A stretch of 64,000 nt of DNA from Diplonema japonicum (lineage: Eukaryota; Euglenozoa; Diplonemea; Diplonemida; Diplonemidae): assembly GCA_964019335.1 (NCBI GenBank), contig OZ025661.1, positions 648,001-712,000 of the forward strand. The letters run 5' to 3'. Position numbers and translations under genes: made by a program. The notes beneath the pieces were generated by a model. That model did not search any database. It was not told where the DNA came from and saw nothing but the letters and a program-made list of their open reading frames with translations. Shown here in pieces: positions 50,571-61,658 of this stretch (position 1 is the stretch's first letter; every line of letters starts with the position of its first letter).

Positions 50571-52217
50571 ATGCGTACGGTTTTTTTTCTCAGCTTGACT
50601 GCAGCGGCTTCGGCGTGGGTCGAAAAGGGTGTGAGTGCGGGTGATGAAGAAGTGGCTTTCACGGCCAGCCTGCGTCAAAACAATACTGAGTGGCTGGAAC
50701 AGGAATGGAAGGAAATCGTTGCCGATGTGAAGGGACCAAGGTGGAGGGCCTTCCGCACCATCGACGAGATCAATGAAAAAGTAGGTGCCTCGCAAGATGA
50801 TATTTCCGAGGCAAGGGCATGGGCTCACGCACACGGTATCACCATCAACACCGCTTACCCGGACTCTCTCCAGATGTCTGGGTCGGTATCTGCTGTGAAG
50901 TCTGCGATGGGTTCCGTCCTCACGCTCTATACTTTTACCAATGGAAAGGTGGACGTTGTCACTTCAAAGAACACGGTGAAGGGGCTTACCCTCCCGCCGT
51001 CAATCACCAGCATCCATGGGTTGTACAAGCCCACCATAGTGCGTTCCAAGCGTGCCGTTCAAAGAAGTGACGTCGCCTCGATCTCCCCCCAAACCATCCG
51101 CCAGCAATACAACATCTCAATCCCGACAGCTAGCATCATGGGGAACATCAGCGTGGGGCAGATGAGCTTCTGCCCCGTGAGTGTCGACGACTGCAACCAG
51201 TACTGCCAAGAAGGGAATTTAAACTGCAAGCTGGACGCATCTTCGATCAAAGGACCTCATTCGGAGCTGAACCCCTGCGGTGAGGCAGACATGGACGTTC
51301 AGATGGGGTACGCCGCCGGCCCCCGTGTCCCACTCACCGTCGATGGCGGGTACCCCAACATGCTTGACTGGGCAACAAGCTGGTTCAACAACCCCAAGGG
51401 CGCCTTGGCTTCATCTCTCAGTTATGGCGACAACGAGGGAGCTGGGGATAATGCGCTAAACAACGAGCTCATGAAGCTTGGCGTGGCAGGGAAAGCCGTC
51501 TTTATCGCTTCAGGTGACGCAGGTGCCCCAGGCCAAGCCTGCGTGGGCAAGTTCAAACCCGACTGGCCTGCCACGTCTCCATACGTAACTGCTGTCGGGG
51601 CCACCGAGTCCACACCCGGCTCGGCACCGCACCTCAAGAACCCTTCCAAGCTTTGTACCGACCGTGTGGGCCCTTGCGTAGGTAAAGGCGCTGAGGAGGC
51701 AGTGTCCGTTAAAGTTTCTCAGTTCACTTCCGGCGGTGGGTTCTCTCAATTGTACGAGGCTCCAACATGGCAGGCAGACGTGGTGAACGCGTACCTATCG
51801 AGTGGTGTGAAGCTCCCTCCTTCGGATCTGTGGAACAAGAAGGGTAGGGGTTACCCCGATGTCGCTGCCTTCGGGGGTCAGAACCTGGTGGTGACAAAAA
51901 GGATCGTCGCGCAGAGTGGCGGCACTTCCGCCTCGTCTCCCATCTGGGTTGGGGTGTGGGGGATCCTGAATTCTGCAGCTTTGAAGAAGACAGGGAAGCC
52001 ACTCGGCCCTGCTGCGCCTTACCTGTACCACATGCACGCACAGGCGCCTCATTGCTTTACCGACATAACAGTGGGCGACAACATTTGCCCCGACTCTGTG
52101 ACGAACTGTGCTTTGTGCCATGGTTTCAGAGCCACCAAGGGCTGGGATCCTGTGTCTGGGCTTGGCTCGCCTAATGTCGATTGCATGCTGGCTTTCGTGG
52201 AGAAAGACCTCCAGTGA
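50571..52217 (+). CDS. Sedolisin (S53) / tripeptidyl-peptidase I-like serine protease
   Basis: 548 aa with a signal peptide (MRTVFFLSLTAAASA). A prodomain with the pro-kumamolisin fold (~25-160) is followed by the catalytic domain. The sedolisin residues are in place: E238 and D242 in GEADMD, the oxyanion Asp D316 in SGDAG, and the nucleophile S453 in GGTSAS. The C-terminal calcium site is represented by FTDITVGDN and GWDPVSGLGSPN. It is probably a lysosomal or secreted acid protease that matures by autocatalysis. The catalytic domain has extra Cys (CPVSVDDCNQYC), suggesting disulphides. Confidence 0.92.
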   Translation: MRTVFFLSLTAAASAWVEKGVSAGDEEVAFTASLRQNNTEWLEQEWKEIVADVKGPRWRAFRTIDEINEKVGASQDDISEARAWAHAHGITINTAYPDSLQMSGSVSAVKSAMGSVLTLYTFTNGKVDVVTSKNTVKGLTLPPSITSIHGLYKPTIVRSKRAVQRSDVASISPQTIRQQYNISIPTASIMGNISVGQMSFCPVSVDDCNQYCQEGNLNCKLDASSIKGPHSELNPCGEADMDVQMGYAAGPRVPLTVDGGYPNMLDWATSWFNNPKGALASSLSYGDNEGAGDNALNNELMKLGVAGKAVFIASGDAGAPGQACVGKFKPDWPATSPYVTAVGATESTPGSAPHLKNPSKLCTDRVGPCVGKGAEEAVSVKVSQFTSGGGFSQLYEAPTWQADVVNAYLSSGVKLPPSDLWNKKGRGYPDVAAFGGQNLVVTKRIVAQSGGTSASSPIWVGVWGILNSAALKKTGKPLGPAAPYLYHMHAQAPHCFTDITVGDNICPDSVTNCALCHGFRATKGWDPVSGLGSPNVDCMLAFVEKDLQ

Positions 52218-52664
52218 ACGAAGGGAAAGATGGAGGAGAACGAACGAATTGTGGAACCAGAGTGACATGACCACGTTGTATGTAACTAAATGTGCTTCTT
52301 TTTTTTTTTTTCCTTCTTTTCTTTTTTTGTTGTTTAAAGAAAAACTACAAACACGGTGAGCGAATTCAGATTTTCCATCAGCACTATTTTTAACGGTAAC
52401 TTGGAATTTCTACCATACCAAACTGGGTTTCAAAATATTTTGTCCACCGGTAACCACCAAAGGTTTTCCATCCACGAAAATGAAATTCAACTCAAACGGT
52501 GGAATATTACAATTTGCTTGCCATTGTTTGTAGTTTTGACCTCGCTTTGTTAATCTTTCATCACACTTGCAACAACAATGCACCGAAATTGCCTGTTGCA
52601 ACAGTGGTCAGCATACTGAACGAGTTTATGTGTCGATACCTAAACTTCGGAAATATTTCCGAAG
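52218..52664. other. Intergenic with an AT-rich, non-homopolymeric block
   Basis: 52350-52640 differs from other spacers: AT-rich but complex, with a minus-strand frame at 52410-52601 containing CCCKCDERLTK and FVDGKPLVVTGG. No family is recognised; it may be a decayed foreign or mobile sequence just upstream of tRNA-Tyr. Confidence 0.4.
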
Positions 52665-52747
52665 CCTCTCGTAGCTCAATTGGTAGAGCGCGCGACTGTA
52701 GAACAATAGCCATCGCGCGGCCGCTGGTTCGATTCCGGCCGAGAGGA
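52665..52747 (+). tRNA. tRNA-Tyr (GTA) with a 10-nt intron
   Basis: The cloverleaf has acceptor CCTCTCG/CGAGAGG, D-arm GCTC...GAGC, anticodon stem CGCGA/TCGCG, anticodon GTA, T-arm GCTGG-TTCGATT-CCGGC and discriminator A. The exons total 73 nt, and 10 extra bases (AACAATAGCC or an equivalent register) lie between positions 37 and 38, the canonical tRNA intron site. Very short tRNA-Tyr introns are known in kinetoplastids (11 nt in Trypanosoma). Confidence 0.92.
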
Positions 52748-52925
52748 TTTTTCTCACTCTTACTTTTCAGTATTTTTTTTCCCCTTCCATCAACCATCAT
52801 CATCACCACAGGGTTGCTTCCAGTCTTCTTTTTTCTTCGTTTTCTTTTCTATCACTTTTCTTTTCCCCCCCTTCTCACTCCCCCTTTTTTCTTACATCAA
52901 ACCCTTTCTTTTTTTTTTGATATAA

Positions 52926-53636
52926 ATGATGAGCGCGACCAAGAAAGCTTGCATTGTGCCTGTTACGGGGAACAGTGGTATGCAGCCGCCTTGTGAGCCT
53001 GCCAGGATGAGGCAGAGGTTGAAGCAAATCGCCATTGGGAAGAGCACGCAGGGGTACATGAACTACAGGAAGTGTGTTGCGTTGGAGGGGAGGGATGAGG
53101 CAATTCACTTGAACACCCCTAAGACGAGCCCGGAGAGCAATTTGAGGTTGAGCAAGAGGGAGTTTGAGGGGGAACTGAGGACGTGGAGGAAGTTCCTGCA
53201 CAAGTACGACGACGTGGACACCGAGGCTGCGATCCCTGCTGGGCTCAGGATCGGTGGCAGCGATGCGAGGTCTGAGACAAACACCACCAACACTGAATGC
53301 GATTCAAATGCTTCTGAATCCATGGAGAATGAATGGCAGACAGGCCGGATGGAAGTTCCCGAACCCCCTTGTTATGATGAAGAGTACCAAGCTTACCTTG
53401 ACTACCACTACTCAGCTTCGTACCCCTACTACCCCAGTGAGTATGGGTATGAGTACGAGCCCTATTACCAGTACGCGTCTGAGGAGTACTATCCTTCTGA
53501 GGGATTTCCCTCCGACCCTATGGAGCCTGAGATGCCGCCTCTCGCCCCTGCGCCCCTTTACCCTTGTTCGCTTGTTGAGGGCACCCCTGCCAGCAACTTG
53601 GAAGCGATTTCGGCTCAGTTGATTGCTTTGAACTAA
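52926..53636 (+). CDS. Histone stem-loop-binding protein (SLBP-type RNA-binding domain)
   Basis: 236 aa. Residues ~28-100 match the SLBP RNA-binding domain: RLKQIAIGKSTQGYMNY corresponds to the family's R.KQI..GK.T..Y..Y; HLNTPKTSP holds the TP motif; and SKREFEGELRTWRKFLHKYD corresponds to S.R.W...(I/L)..W(K/R)..LH..D. The rest is an acidic, tyrosine-rich tail (YPYYPSEYGYEYEPYYQYAS). By family it binds the 3' stem-loop of replication-dependent histone mRNAs and directs their processing and translation. Two adjacent ATGs are possible starts. The gene follows tRNA-Tyr by 178 bp on the same strand. Confidence 0.85.
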   Translation: MMSATKKACIVPVTGNSGMQPPCEPARMRQRLKQIAIGKSTQGYMNYRKCVALEGRDEAIHLNTPKTSPESNLRLSKREFEGELRTWRKFLHKYDDVDTEAAIPAGLRIGGSDARSETNTTNTECDSNASESMENEWQTGRMEVPEPPCYDEEYQAYLDYHYSASYPYYPSEYGYEYEPYYQYASEEYYPSEGFPSDPMEPEMPPLAPAPLYPCSLVEGTPASNLEAISAQLIALN

Positions 53637-53646
53637 GGTGGAAAAA

Positions 53647-53677
<31 letters not shown>

Positions 53678-53998
53678 GAAGAAGAAGTACCAGACGGTTA
53701 ACAATCTGATTTTTTTTTTCTTCTTCTTTTTTTCTTTTTTTTTTTTGCCTTCCAACTCATGTATATTTTATTTCAAAAAAAAAAAAATAAAAAAAAATAA
53801 AAAAAAAAACACTCATTTTTTTTTTTTTTTGAAAACTCACTCATTTTCTTTTTTCGAAAACCTTCTGTTTTTTTTCTTCTTCTTTTTTTTAGTAGGGTTT
53901 CGTTTCTTGTGTAATAAAAAAAAAGGAAGTTATTTTGTGTGTGCATATATGGTGGGAAAGGGTACTAAAAAAATGCGAAAAAAAAAGAGAGGAAAAAG

Positions 53999-54031
<33 letters not shown>

Positions 54032-54703
54032 CTTTCCCTCTCATATTTTTATTTTCTCTTTCTTTCTAAATATTAGTTAGGGTGGGCATTTTTTTTTTTT
54101 TTATCTTTGGGGGCAAGTAATATAAAAAAGCACTTTCTTTCACTTTTTTCCCCCTTCAAATCTAGCCTTGAATAAAAAAGGGAAAGAGAGAGAGAAAAAA
54201 AAAAAAAAAAACAAACAAAACTAATAGTGGCTGCTAAAGAAGCCTTAAAAATGCTCACTTTGGAAAGAAACTATCTAAGAAAGAAAAAAAAGAAGAAAAA
54301 AAGTGTAATTTGGGAAACTCCTTTGTTCCTTGGTTTTCTATTAAAGCCACTACTGGAGATTAGAATGAACGAAGTACCCACAAGCACGAAAAAAAAAAGA
54401 AAAAAAAAACCAGAAAGAAAGAGAGAATAAAAATAAATAGGAAAACACTCATACTCACTTTCCCTTTCCCTTTTGTCCCCAAGTGCACTCATAAACAAAA
54501 AAAAAAAAAAAAAATGGAAAAAAAAAAAAAAAGAAAAAAAAAAAAAAAAAAAAAAAAACATAAAAACGTAAAAAAAATTAAAAAACCAACCTGTTTCAAA
54601 TAAAAAAAAACCCAGCAAACAAAAAAAAAAAAAAAAAAATCGTTCTTTCCCTTTTAGGATTGCGGGCTCTCTCTACCGATTGAGACCATGCATTTTGACC
54701 AAT

Positions 54704-54746
<43 letters not shown>

Positions 54747-55564
54747 AAGAAAAAGCGAGAGGAAAATTAGCGGAGAATGGAAGAAAGCGGCGAAACACTT
54801 TTCTTGTTTTTTTTTGTTTTTGTTTTTGTTTTTGTTGGTGGTAAATTCGATTTTGTCAGTTTTTCTTCTTTCTTTTTTATCTTTTTATTTATTTATTTTT
54901 TACCCTCATAATTTCTTTTTACCATTCCTGACCTTCTCTTCTCCTCCCCTTGGGGAGGGGGGAAAAAAAAGAAGAGAGAACAAAAAAAAAAAAAAAAAAG
55001 AAAGAAAAAAAAAAGTAAGGGTATTTCATGGAAAGGCCACGCTCTTTGTTTGTGAGAGAGGAGGGTAAGGGAAAGAAAAACGGGGAGAAAAAAAGGCATC
55101 TTTTTTTTCTCCCTTTCTCTTACCTTCTTCTTCTATTTGCGCTTCTCGCACCGAGCTAAGACGGGGGACCTTTAAAGAAAAAAACCCTTTCTCTCGTTCT
55201 CTCCCCTTATAAGAAAAAAAAAAAAAAAAAAAAAAAGCTATTCACTGGAACTGCAAACTTGCAAAATCCTTTCAAATTGTTTCACTTTTCCTTTTGATTT
55301 AAAAAAAAAAGAAAGGAAAAAAAAAAAAAGATGAACAAACAACTGCCAGAAAATAGTTTTTCTCTTCCCACTCTCTTCCCCTTGGAAAAAAAAAAAAAAA
55401 AAAAAAAAAAAACTAGCAGCAACCTTTAACTGGAAAAAAAAAAAACGCCTGACCCTTGGGAAAACCAAATTCAAAAAAAAAGGGGGAAAGAGGGGGGAAA
55501 TTTTTCTCTTCTCCCCCCTCCCTTTTTTTTTTGGTTTTCCTGTCTCAAAATATTTTTTCTTTTC

Positions 55565-55598
<34 letters not shown>

Positions 55599-55778
55599 CC
55601 TCCCTTCACTGCCTCTCTATATATACTTTTTTTATAAGAATTTTCCTTCTTAGCACCCCCCCCCCCCCCCCCCACATCTATCATTACTCCCCTCCTTTTT
55701 TTCTTATTCTTCTTCCCGATGACCTTTTTCCACATTTCCACCTTTTTAAAGAGCCGGGGGGGGGGGGGGAGAGAAAAA
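53637..55778. other. 2.1-kb intergenic region, almost all homopolymers
   Basis: Repeated long A-runs and T-runs with short unique islands (for example 54640-54710 and 55140-55200). No gene, RNA or repeat family is recognised. Confidence 0.8.
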
Positions 55779-56432
55779 ATGTTGAAAGCGACCCGATTTG
55801 CTCTTAAAAATTGCGCAATTCCAGTGAACCCTTTGAACCCGAAGGTGTGGATGGACGTCCAAGTAGGTGGTAAGTACGCTGGCAGGGTTTTCATGGAATT
55901 GTTTATGGATACAGTCCCCAAAACTGCGGAAAACATGAGGTGCCTGTTCACGGGGGAGAAGGGAAAGGGTATGAGCGGGAGAAAGCTGCACCTGAAAGGA
56001 ACCGCTTTCCACAGAATCATTCCGACGTTTGTCGTGCAAGGAGGTGACACAACACGGGGGGACGGCAGGGGCGGTGAGAGCATCTTTGGAGCACGGTTTG
56101 AAGATGAATCCTTCAAAGGCAAAGCGGGCAAACACTTCGGCCCAGGATGTCTCTCTATGGCCAACGCTGGTCCCAACACAAACGGTTCTCAATTTTTCAT
56201 ATGTGTAGGCCCCACTCCCCACCTCAACGGCAGGCACGTCGTTTTCGGTCAAATAGTTCACGGGTACGACGTCGTTCTGCTCATGGAACGCATGGGCACA
56301 CCGTCAGGAAGGACGCGGTTGGAGGTAAAAATCCACGACTGCGGCCAAGCACTGGAAGAAGACGAGTGGCACGAGACAACAGAGAAGTACAGCCCACAGA
56401 TTTACGGGGGTTTCCCAAACTCCCCTATTTGA
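55779..56432 (+). CDS. Cyclophilin-type peptidyl-prolyl isomerase
   Basis: 217 aa. The complete cyclophilin fold shows [34 protein letters not shown] with the catalytic Arg, NTNGSQFFI, and [12 protein letters not shown]. The Trp that contacts cyclosporin (W121 in human CypA) is His here, so drug binding may be weak. A divergent-loop insertion follows the first strand as in many eukaryotic cyclophilins. The N-terminus [16 protein letters not shown] is basic and amphipathic and could target mitochondria. A short acidic C-terminal tail is added. Confidence 0.92.
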   Translation: MLKATRFALKNCAIPVNPLNPKVWMDVQVGGKYAGRVFMELFMDTVPKTAENMRCLFTGEKGKGMSGRKLHLKGTAFHRIIPTFVVQGGDTTRGDGRGGESIFGARFEDESFKGKAGKHFGPGCLSMANAGPNTNGSQFFICVGPTPHLNGRHVVFGQIVHGYDVVLLMERMGTPSGRTRLEVKIHDCGQALEEDEWHETTEKYSPQIYGGFPNSPI

Positions 56433-56437
56433 TCACG

Positions 56438-56469
<32 letters not shown>

Positions 56470-56554
56470 CCCTCACCGGAGTTCAGAAGGAAGGCTGGGG
56501 GGAGGGGGGGAGAGAGAGAAAAAAAAAGAAGAAAAAAAAAAAAAAGAAAAAAAA

Positions 56555-58892
56555 ATGTCCGCAACTCCAACTCCTTCCCACGACACGGATTTTTTGGAAG
56601 AACCGCATGTCGTTGCGGTTGACGCACCCTTGAAGGTTTTCAACCCGCCGGACACCCGCAACCCAAACAACAAAATTTACTATGACTCGTGCAACGAAGA
56701 GTTGGTTATCGTGCAGGGGAACAACATACAGTTCAGCCCTTTGTACGCGCACGGGAAGGAGGTCAACTGCAACAATGAAGTGCAGGAAGGGCAGAAAGTG
56801 GGGAAGAACCCGATGAGGGGCGCGAAGAGAAGCTTCGGGAAAAACTACCTCGCGGTACTGAAAAGCGAGAGGGAGATCACGTTCTACAAACTGAAGCTTC
56901 CCAGGTGCCTTCCGATGACCGCGTACTCCTGCAAACAAGCTTTTCAACTGGGCAAGGCCGTCAAACGGCCCAACGTTGTGAAGGATTTCTTCTGGCTTTC
57001 CGACAATGTGATCCTCATCCTCACCTCCACCGCCATCGAAACCTTCACCATCACATCCTCTTCGTCATCGTCGTCAAGGGAAGGAAGAACCCTGCAACGG
57101 CTCAGACACGTAGCGACAACGATCGATTTCTACTCGTACCACTCCAAGCACAAGGTGCTTCTCTGCGTAAATAGAGACAAACCAAACTGCATAAAAACCT
57201 ACAAAATAGGGTCTTCATCCGGCATCAACCGGTACACAAAACACAAAATCGACGACTCAGTTGCAAAGGAGCACCACCCGGACCGATGCCCAGTACAGCA
57301 CTCTTTCGCAGGAGAAAAGCTCCCGGCGTACCAATTTTTCATAACACGATTGTACGGGCACACGTGTTTCTTACACATCACGATCCGGCAGGAGCTTGTG
57401 GTGTATACTCTGAACACGACTTTGAACTCTTGGGAGAAAACGGCCTCGTTGTACCTCCCCGACAAGGCAATGTACACCCTCAGCATTGTCGATAACCTCA
57501 TTTTGGTTCACAACCTGAACCTCCGCACGACATCTATCTACGATCACAAAATCTCAACAAACTCCATTACCGCATCGATGCCGATGGGCTACGGTGTACA
57601 AACAACCGTTCCCACGGGAACAGGCGTCGCATGCGGGGTGAAGGGCAAGGAGGGCATCAACGAATGGTTCTACTCAGACGAGGTGAAGCCGATTCTACCG
57701 GACAAACTTTTAGACTTAAACGGCCGGATCTACGGTTTAATGGTAAACCTCCGATCAGTCGTTCCAGCGTTCTCGCAGAAGCAGGCGCTTCTGCGGTTTT
57801 TACTGCAAAGAAAAGGGAGCAAAAAGGACGCGTTGACGTGCATCGCAAAGACGATAACATCATCATTACCACTTTCAACAGTGGGGTCCATGTTCGATAC
57901 CATAATAGTTGCAATGTCCCGCGGGGTGAGGGAATCCATGACAGCGTCGGCTCAACGGTCCGCGAGATCGATTGCAGGAGGGAGCACTTCTCCTACCCAT
58001 TCTAATACCAATACATGGGCCAGTTCGACCTCTCCTGGTCCACCGGTTGCACCTGGGTCGCCCATTGCCAATGGAAGCAGTTTTGGTGGTTTCGAAGCCC
58101 CACCAACTGATCCAGAGATTCAAGAAGAACCCGGTGTGACGATATGTTTCACACCCCCGTCGGATCCAGTTTCGGTTGTGTACCCTTTTTACTCTTTTAG
58201 CGGTGATTGGTACACGTCTGATCATGTTCTTGTCATTGAGCAGGTGGACATGTTGAACGATGTGTTCCACAAGATACACGACACCAAACCTGCCCCGATC
58301 TCGGCGGGGAGGTTCAGTGCTGTTTTTCTGGAGTACGCGAGGTCGCTGTCCGCGCATCAGATCCGGTTGAAGGACGTGCTGCAGAGGTTCATGATCGATT
58401 TGTTGATTTACACCGACCCTCCTGACTACCCGAAACTACATCATTACCTACAGTACCATGTAATAGAGGACACGGTGCCGACCGCGTTGCAGCTTTTAAA
58501 GTTTGAAGATCGGTGTGTGTTATGAGATGGGGTGGGAAAGTAAAAAAAAACTATAAAAAAAAAAATATAGATACCCGCCGTCGTTCCAGCTTGCTCTCGA
58601 CATGCTCAGTCGTGAGCGTGCGTTTCCTGAGATCGTGGAGGTATTGATCTCCCGGGGGCTGCTCGTGCGGGCAGCGGAGATTATGATCCAGTACAAGGTT
58701 CGCGTGAAGGATCTGAACCATATTTTGAGCAAGGCCTCCACCTGCTCGGACCCGCTTGTTCTCCATTCGCTCTGCGTCCTTTTGAAAAAATACAACCAGT
58801 CCGTGAAGGACGTGAGGGGCTTCACAGAGCAAGACCGCTGCGTGGCCTTCGAGGACCAATACGCCAGTGTTTTAGGCGTCCCTGTTGGGTGA
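56555..58892 (+). CDS. RMC1: RMC1 (C18orf8/Mic1) homologue, two exons
   Basis: The predicted CDS joins 56555-58512 and 58571-58892 (759 aa). The intron GTGTGTG...TATAG (58 nt) splits FEDR|YPPSFQLALDML. The joined C-terminus (EIVEVLISRGLLVRAAEIMI) matches the Mic1 domain, where ALDML(K/S)R ... EIVEVLL(S/A).G is characteristic. The N-terminal half is a beta-propeller-like region (KIYYDSCNEELVIVQGN ... LAVLKSEREITFYKL ... DNVILILTSTAIETF). RMC1 is a subunit of the Mon1-Ccz1 exchange factor that activates Rab7 on late endosomes. The ATG follows an A-rich leader. Confidence 0.85.
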
Positions 58893-59078
58893 AACAAACC
58901 AAAAAAAAATAAAATAAAAAAAGAAAAAGTGTTTTTTGTTCTTGTTTTTTTTTATACCCCCTTGTTTTTTGTTTTTTTTTTTGTTTTTCGCGGTTTGCTT
59001 TTCTCTTCCATTCTTTCCCTCATTTTCCTCGTACATATTTTGATTTTTTTTTTTTTTTTTTTTTTTGATGAAACTCCG

Positions 59079-59109
<31 letters not shown>

Positions 59110-59111
59110 GC

Positions 59112-60079
59112 ATGTCCAACATCAACGATGAAGATGAAGGCGTAGCAGCTTTGCGGGAGGAGTTCTCCCTACCAGAGTCGGTGATTCGACACGTGCTGAG
59201 AACGACGGGGAACATCTCGAATGCACGGCAAAGACTGGAGAGGCAGGAGGAGCAGGAGAGGGAGAGCAGCATAAGCGACGCGGAAGACGTGTGGAGCATC
59301 TCCCCAAGACAGCTCCTCTCTCTGGCGATCGCCGTGGGGCTCTCCTTTCCGTTTTACAGAGTAAAGGTCATTGAACAAGTCCATGGAACAAACACGCTGG
59401 AGGCTGCCAGGCTCGCCGTCCAACACGGCTGGATACACCTTTGGAGAGGCGTGGAGATGCAGTACCTCACGTCAGTTGTCTTGATGCTGATCAAGTCGAC
59501 AATGTTCGACACTGCAATAGATGTGTTGACACCTGAGACTGGTTGGCCTGCAACATCACAGAGTGACGTCGCGTTCATCGCCACCCTCGCCTTCATGGTG
59601 TCCTCTGCATTCTCTGAGGTTGTTGTGTGCCCTTTCCGGGTCTGCGGGGTAAGGGTCACTTCCTCGTTGGGGCCTTATCCGTATACCTATCTTGTTCAGC
59701 CTTTTCAGCAAGGGTATTTTTGGGGGTATTTTAAGGGGCTTGGGGCGCTGCTCCTTTCGAGGGGGATATCTTACTACTTCAAGCTGCAGTCCACGACGAG
59801 TACAAGCAGACTCTGTGGGTTGACCACCATAGTGCAACCATTGGTTCACGCGGCTGACACAGTGTTCGCGTTGATGGCAGTCCACGGGTGCAGATACCCG
59901 ACGGTATGGGGAGGGGGGAGGGAGAAAAAAAAGGAAGAAAAAAAAAGGCTGTTCACCTGTTGTCGAGCTCGCGAGAGGACGCTTCGCCTATATATGACAG
60001 ATCCTTGCTGGTGCTTCCCTTCAGTGGTATCCTCACCAGTTACGTTTGGAAGTACCTCTTCGAAAAGGATTTTTTATGA
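59112..60079 (+). CDS. Mitochondrial-carrier-like membrane protein, two exons
   Basis: The CDS joins 59112-59903 and 59948-60079 (307 aa). The intron is GTATGG...AAAAG (44 nt). The N-terminus is acidic with a UBA-like helix (SLPESVIRHVLRTTGNISNA). The remainder has carrier-like halves: SFPFYRVKVIEQV (resembling PxD/ExxK/R after helix 1), GWIHLWRGVEMQYL (the 'GxxxLWRG' element), and VVCPFRVCGVRVTSS followed by GYFWGYFKGLGALLLSRG. Exon 2 adds a final helix (LVLPFSGILTSYVWKYLFEK). This suggests a solute-carrier-25 or MTCH-like protein, with degenerate signature sequences. Confidence 0.65.
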
Positions 60080-60231
60080 GGGCAGGAAGGGGGAATGAAA
60101 GGGGGAAAAAAAAAGAAAGAAAGTGTACCAGACTCCCCCCCCCCCCCCCCCCCCCCCGCAAACCCGCTACCTGTCCTCTTGTGATATTACTCTTTTTTTT
60201 TCTCCCCCTTGCCGTCGTAGATACGCAAAAA

Positions 60232-60264
<33 letters not shown>

Positions 60265-60279
60265 AAAAATTAATACAAA

Positions 60280-61658
60280 ATGAAACAAGCGATACCGAGG
60301 ATCCTAACCGGCTGTCAACGCAATAGTCACAGATACGGCTCTGGTACCGCGTCCGTGCACAAAAAACAGCTTCGACAACAACAACAAAGACAACAACTAC
60401 AACAACAACAACCCAACGTCGAGGACCTAGAGGTCGACGAAACAAGCAGCTTTGGAGACGTATGACACACACACCCTTAAAAAAAAGAACACCCCCCCCC
60501 CCCCCCCCCCCCCACGCACACACACAGATCTGGAGAGTAAAGGAAAGGCTAATTCTGGACCATGCAGCAGGCGACCCTGCAGCCAGAACACTAAAAGACA
60601 TCATCGAGCTGGGAAGAGCGGTGCACGAGGGGGACCAGGTTGCGTTGGTGCAGAACGCAGCGCATGTTCAAGACGCATTGGCAGTTCGGATAGCAAAAGC
60701 GGTGAGAACCTTCAACGTGCTCCCGGAGGAGGTTCAAAACCACCCTGAGGTGAGAACACTGGCGGTGCAGCTGATCGACGGCCTGGAAAGGATCGCAAGC
60801 TTCACGGACCAGTACGGGGAGGTGTCGTCGAAGGACCTCGAGGTAAAATTCTGCGGGCTGCTCCGATCGCTGTCCGCAAACGGTGGAACGCTCGCGACAG
60901 GCGATGCCTTGTCACAACTCCGCGGTCTCGTCGGGAGGGCCCGCGGAACAACTCTGGTCGACCCCACTTTTTTCGACCATTTCGTAGCGCAGCTTCTGTT
61001 AAATTCGGTTTCATGGGCGGTTCTGATCCAGCATCACTTGCAGCTTTCAGATGTTCAAAGAGGACAGCACCATGTTGGCGCATTCGACACCCAACTCCGT
61101 CCTGTGGTCGTGGCACGGGACTGCGCCTTCAAAACACAATTTGTATGTGCCCAGGAATTGGGTGTTTCCCCCCGTATTCAGGTCAACGGTGATTTAACAG
61201 GCACCATGGAGTACATTGAACCCCACTTTCGGTACATTTTAACGGAGGTTTTAAAGAATTCCGCACATGCAACGGTACGATGGCACAAGGAGAACTCAAA
61301 TGGAAAAAGTGGTTCAAAAGTCCCCCCTGTGTCAGTCTGTGTAAGCAGTAACGATGAACAAGTTGAGGTCAAAGTAACCGATCAAGGCGGTGGCATGGGG
61401 AAATCTGTTCTGTCAAATGTTTGGAGGTTTGGTTACACCACTGCTCATGACAGTGCAGCCGGGTTGGCAGGGTCGGAAGCATCGACGGGATCGGGGCTGG
61501 CCGGGTGGGGTTTTGGTCTCCCCAGATCGTTGATTTATACGAGGTACCTTGGTGGGGATATTGAAATAGAAACTGAGCCGGGGCAAGGATGTGCTGTCAG
61601 GATTGTGTTTCCAAAGGCAGCTTCGGAGAAATCCTTGGAGCTGCTTGGTGGGTTGTGA
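60280..61658 (+). CDS. Mitochondrial PDK/BCKDK-type protein kinase, two exons
   Basis: The CDS joins 60280-60459 and 60528-61658 (436 aa). The intron GTATGA...CACAG (68 nt) follows a Gln-rich N-terminus, whose first residues (MKQAIPRILTGCQRNSHRYG) look like a mitochondrial targeting peptide. The N-terminal four-helix domain (~70-240) is followed by the GHKL ATPase fold: the N-box ILTEVLKNSAHATV, G1 DQGGGM, the lid TGSGLAGWGFGLP and the final ETEPGQGCAVRI. These kinases phosphorylate the E1 subunit of pyruvate or branched-chain ketoacid dehydrogenase; the two cannot be told apart by eye. Confidence 0.9.

Noticed and set aside
53640-55770. Many Lys- and Phe-run frames in the 2.1-kb spacer
   Set aside because: They are direct translations of poly-A and poly-T and show no coding composition.
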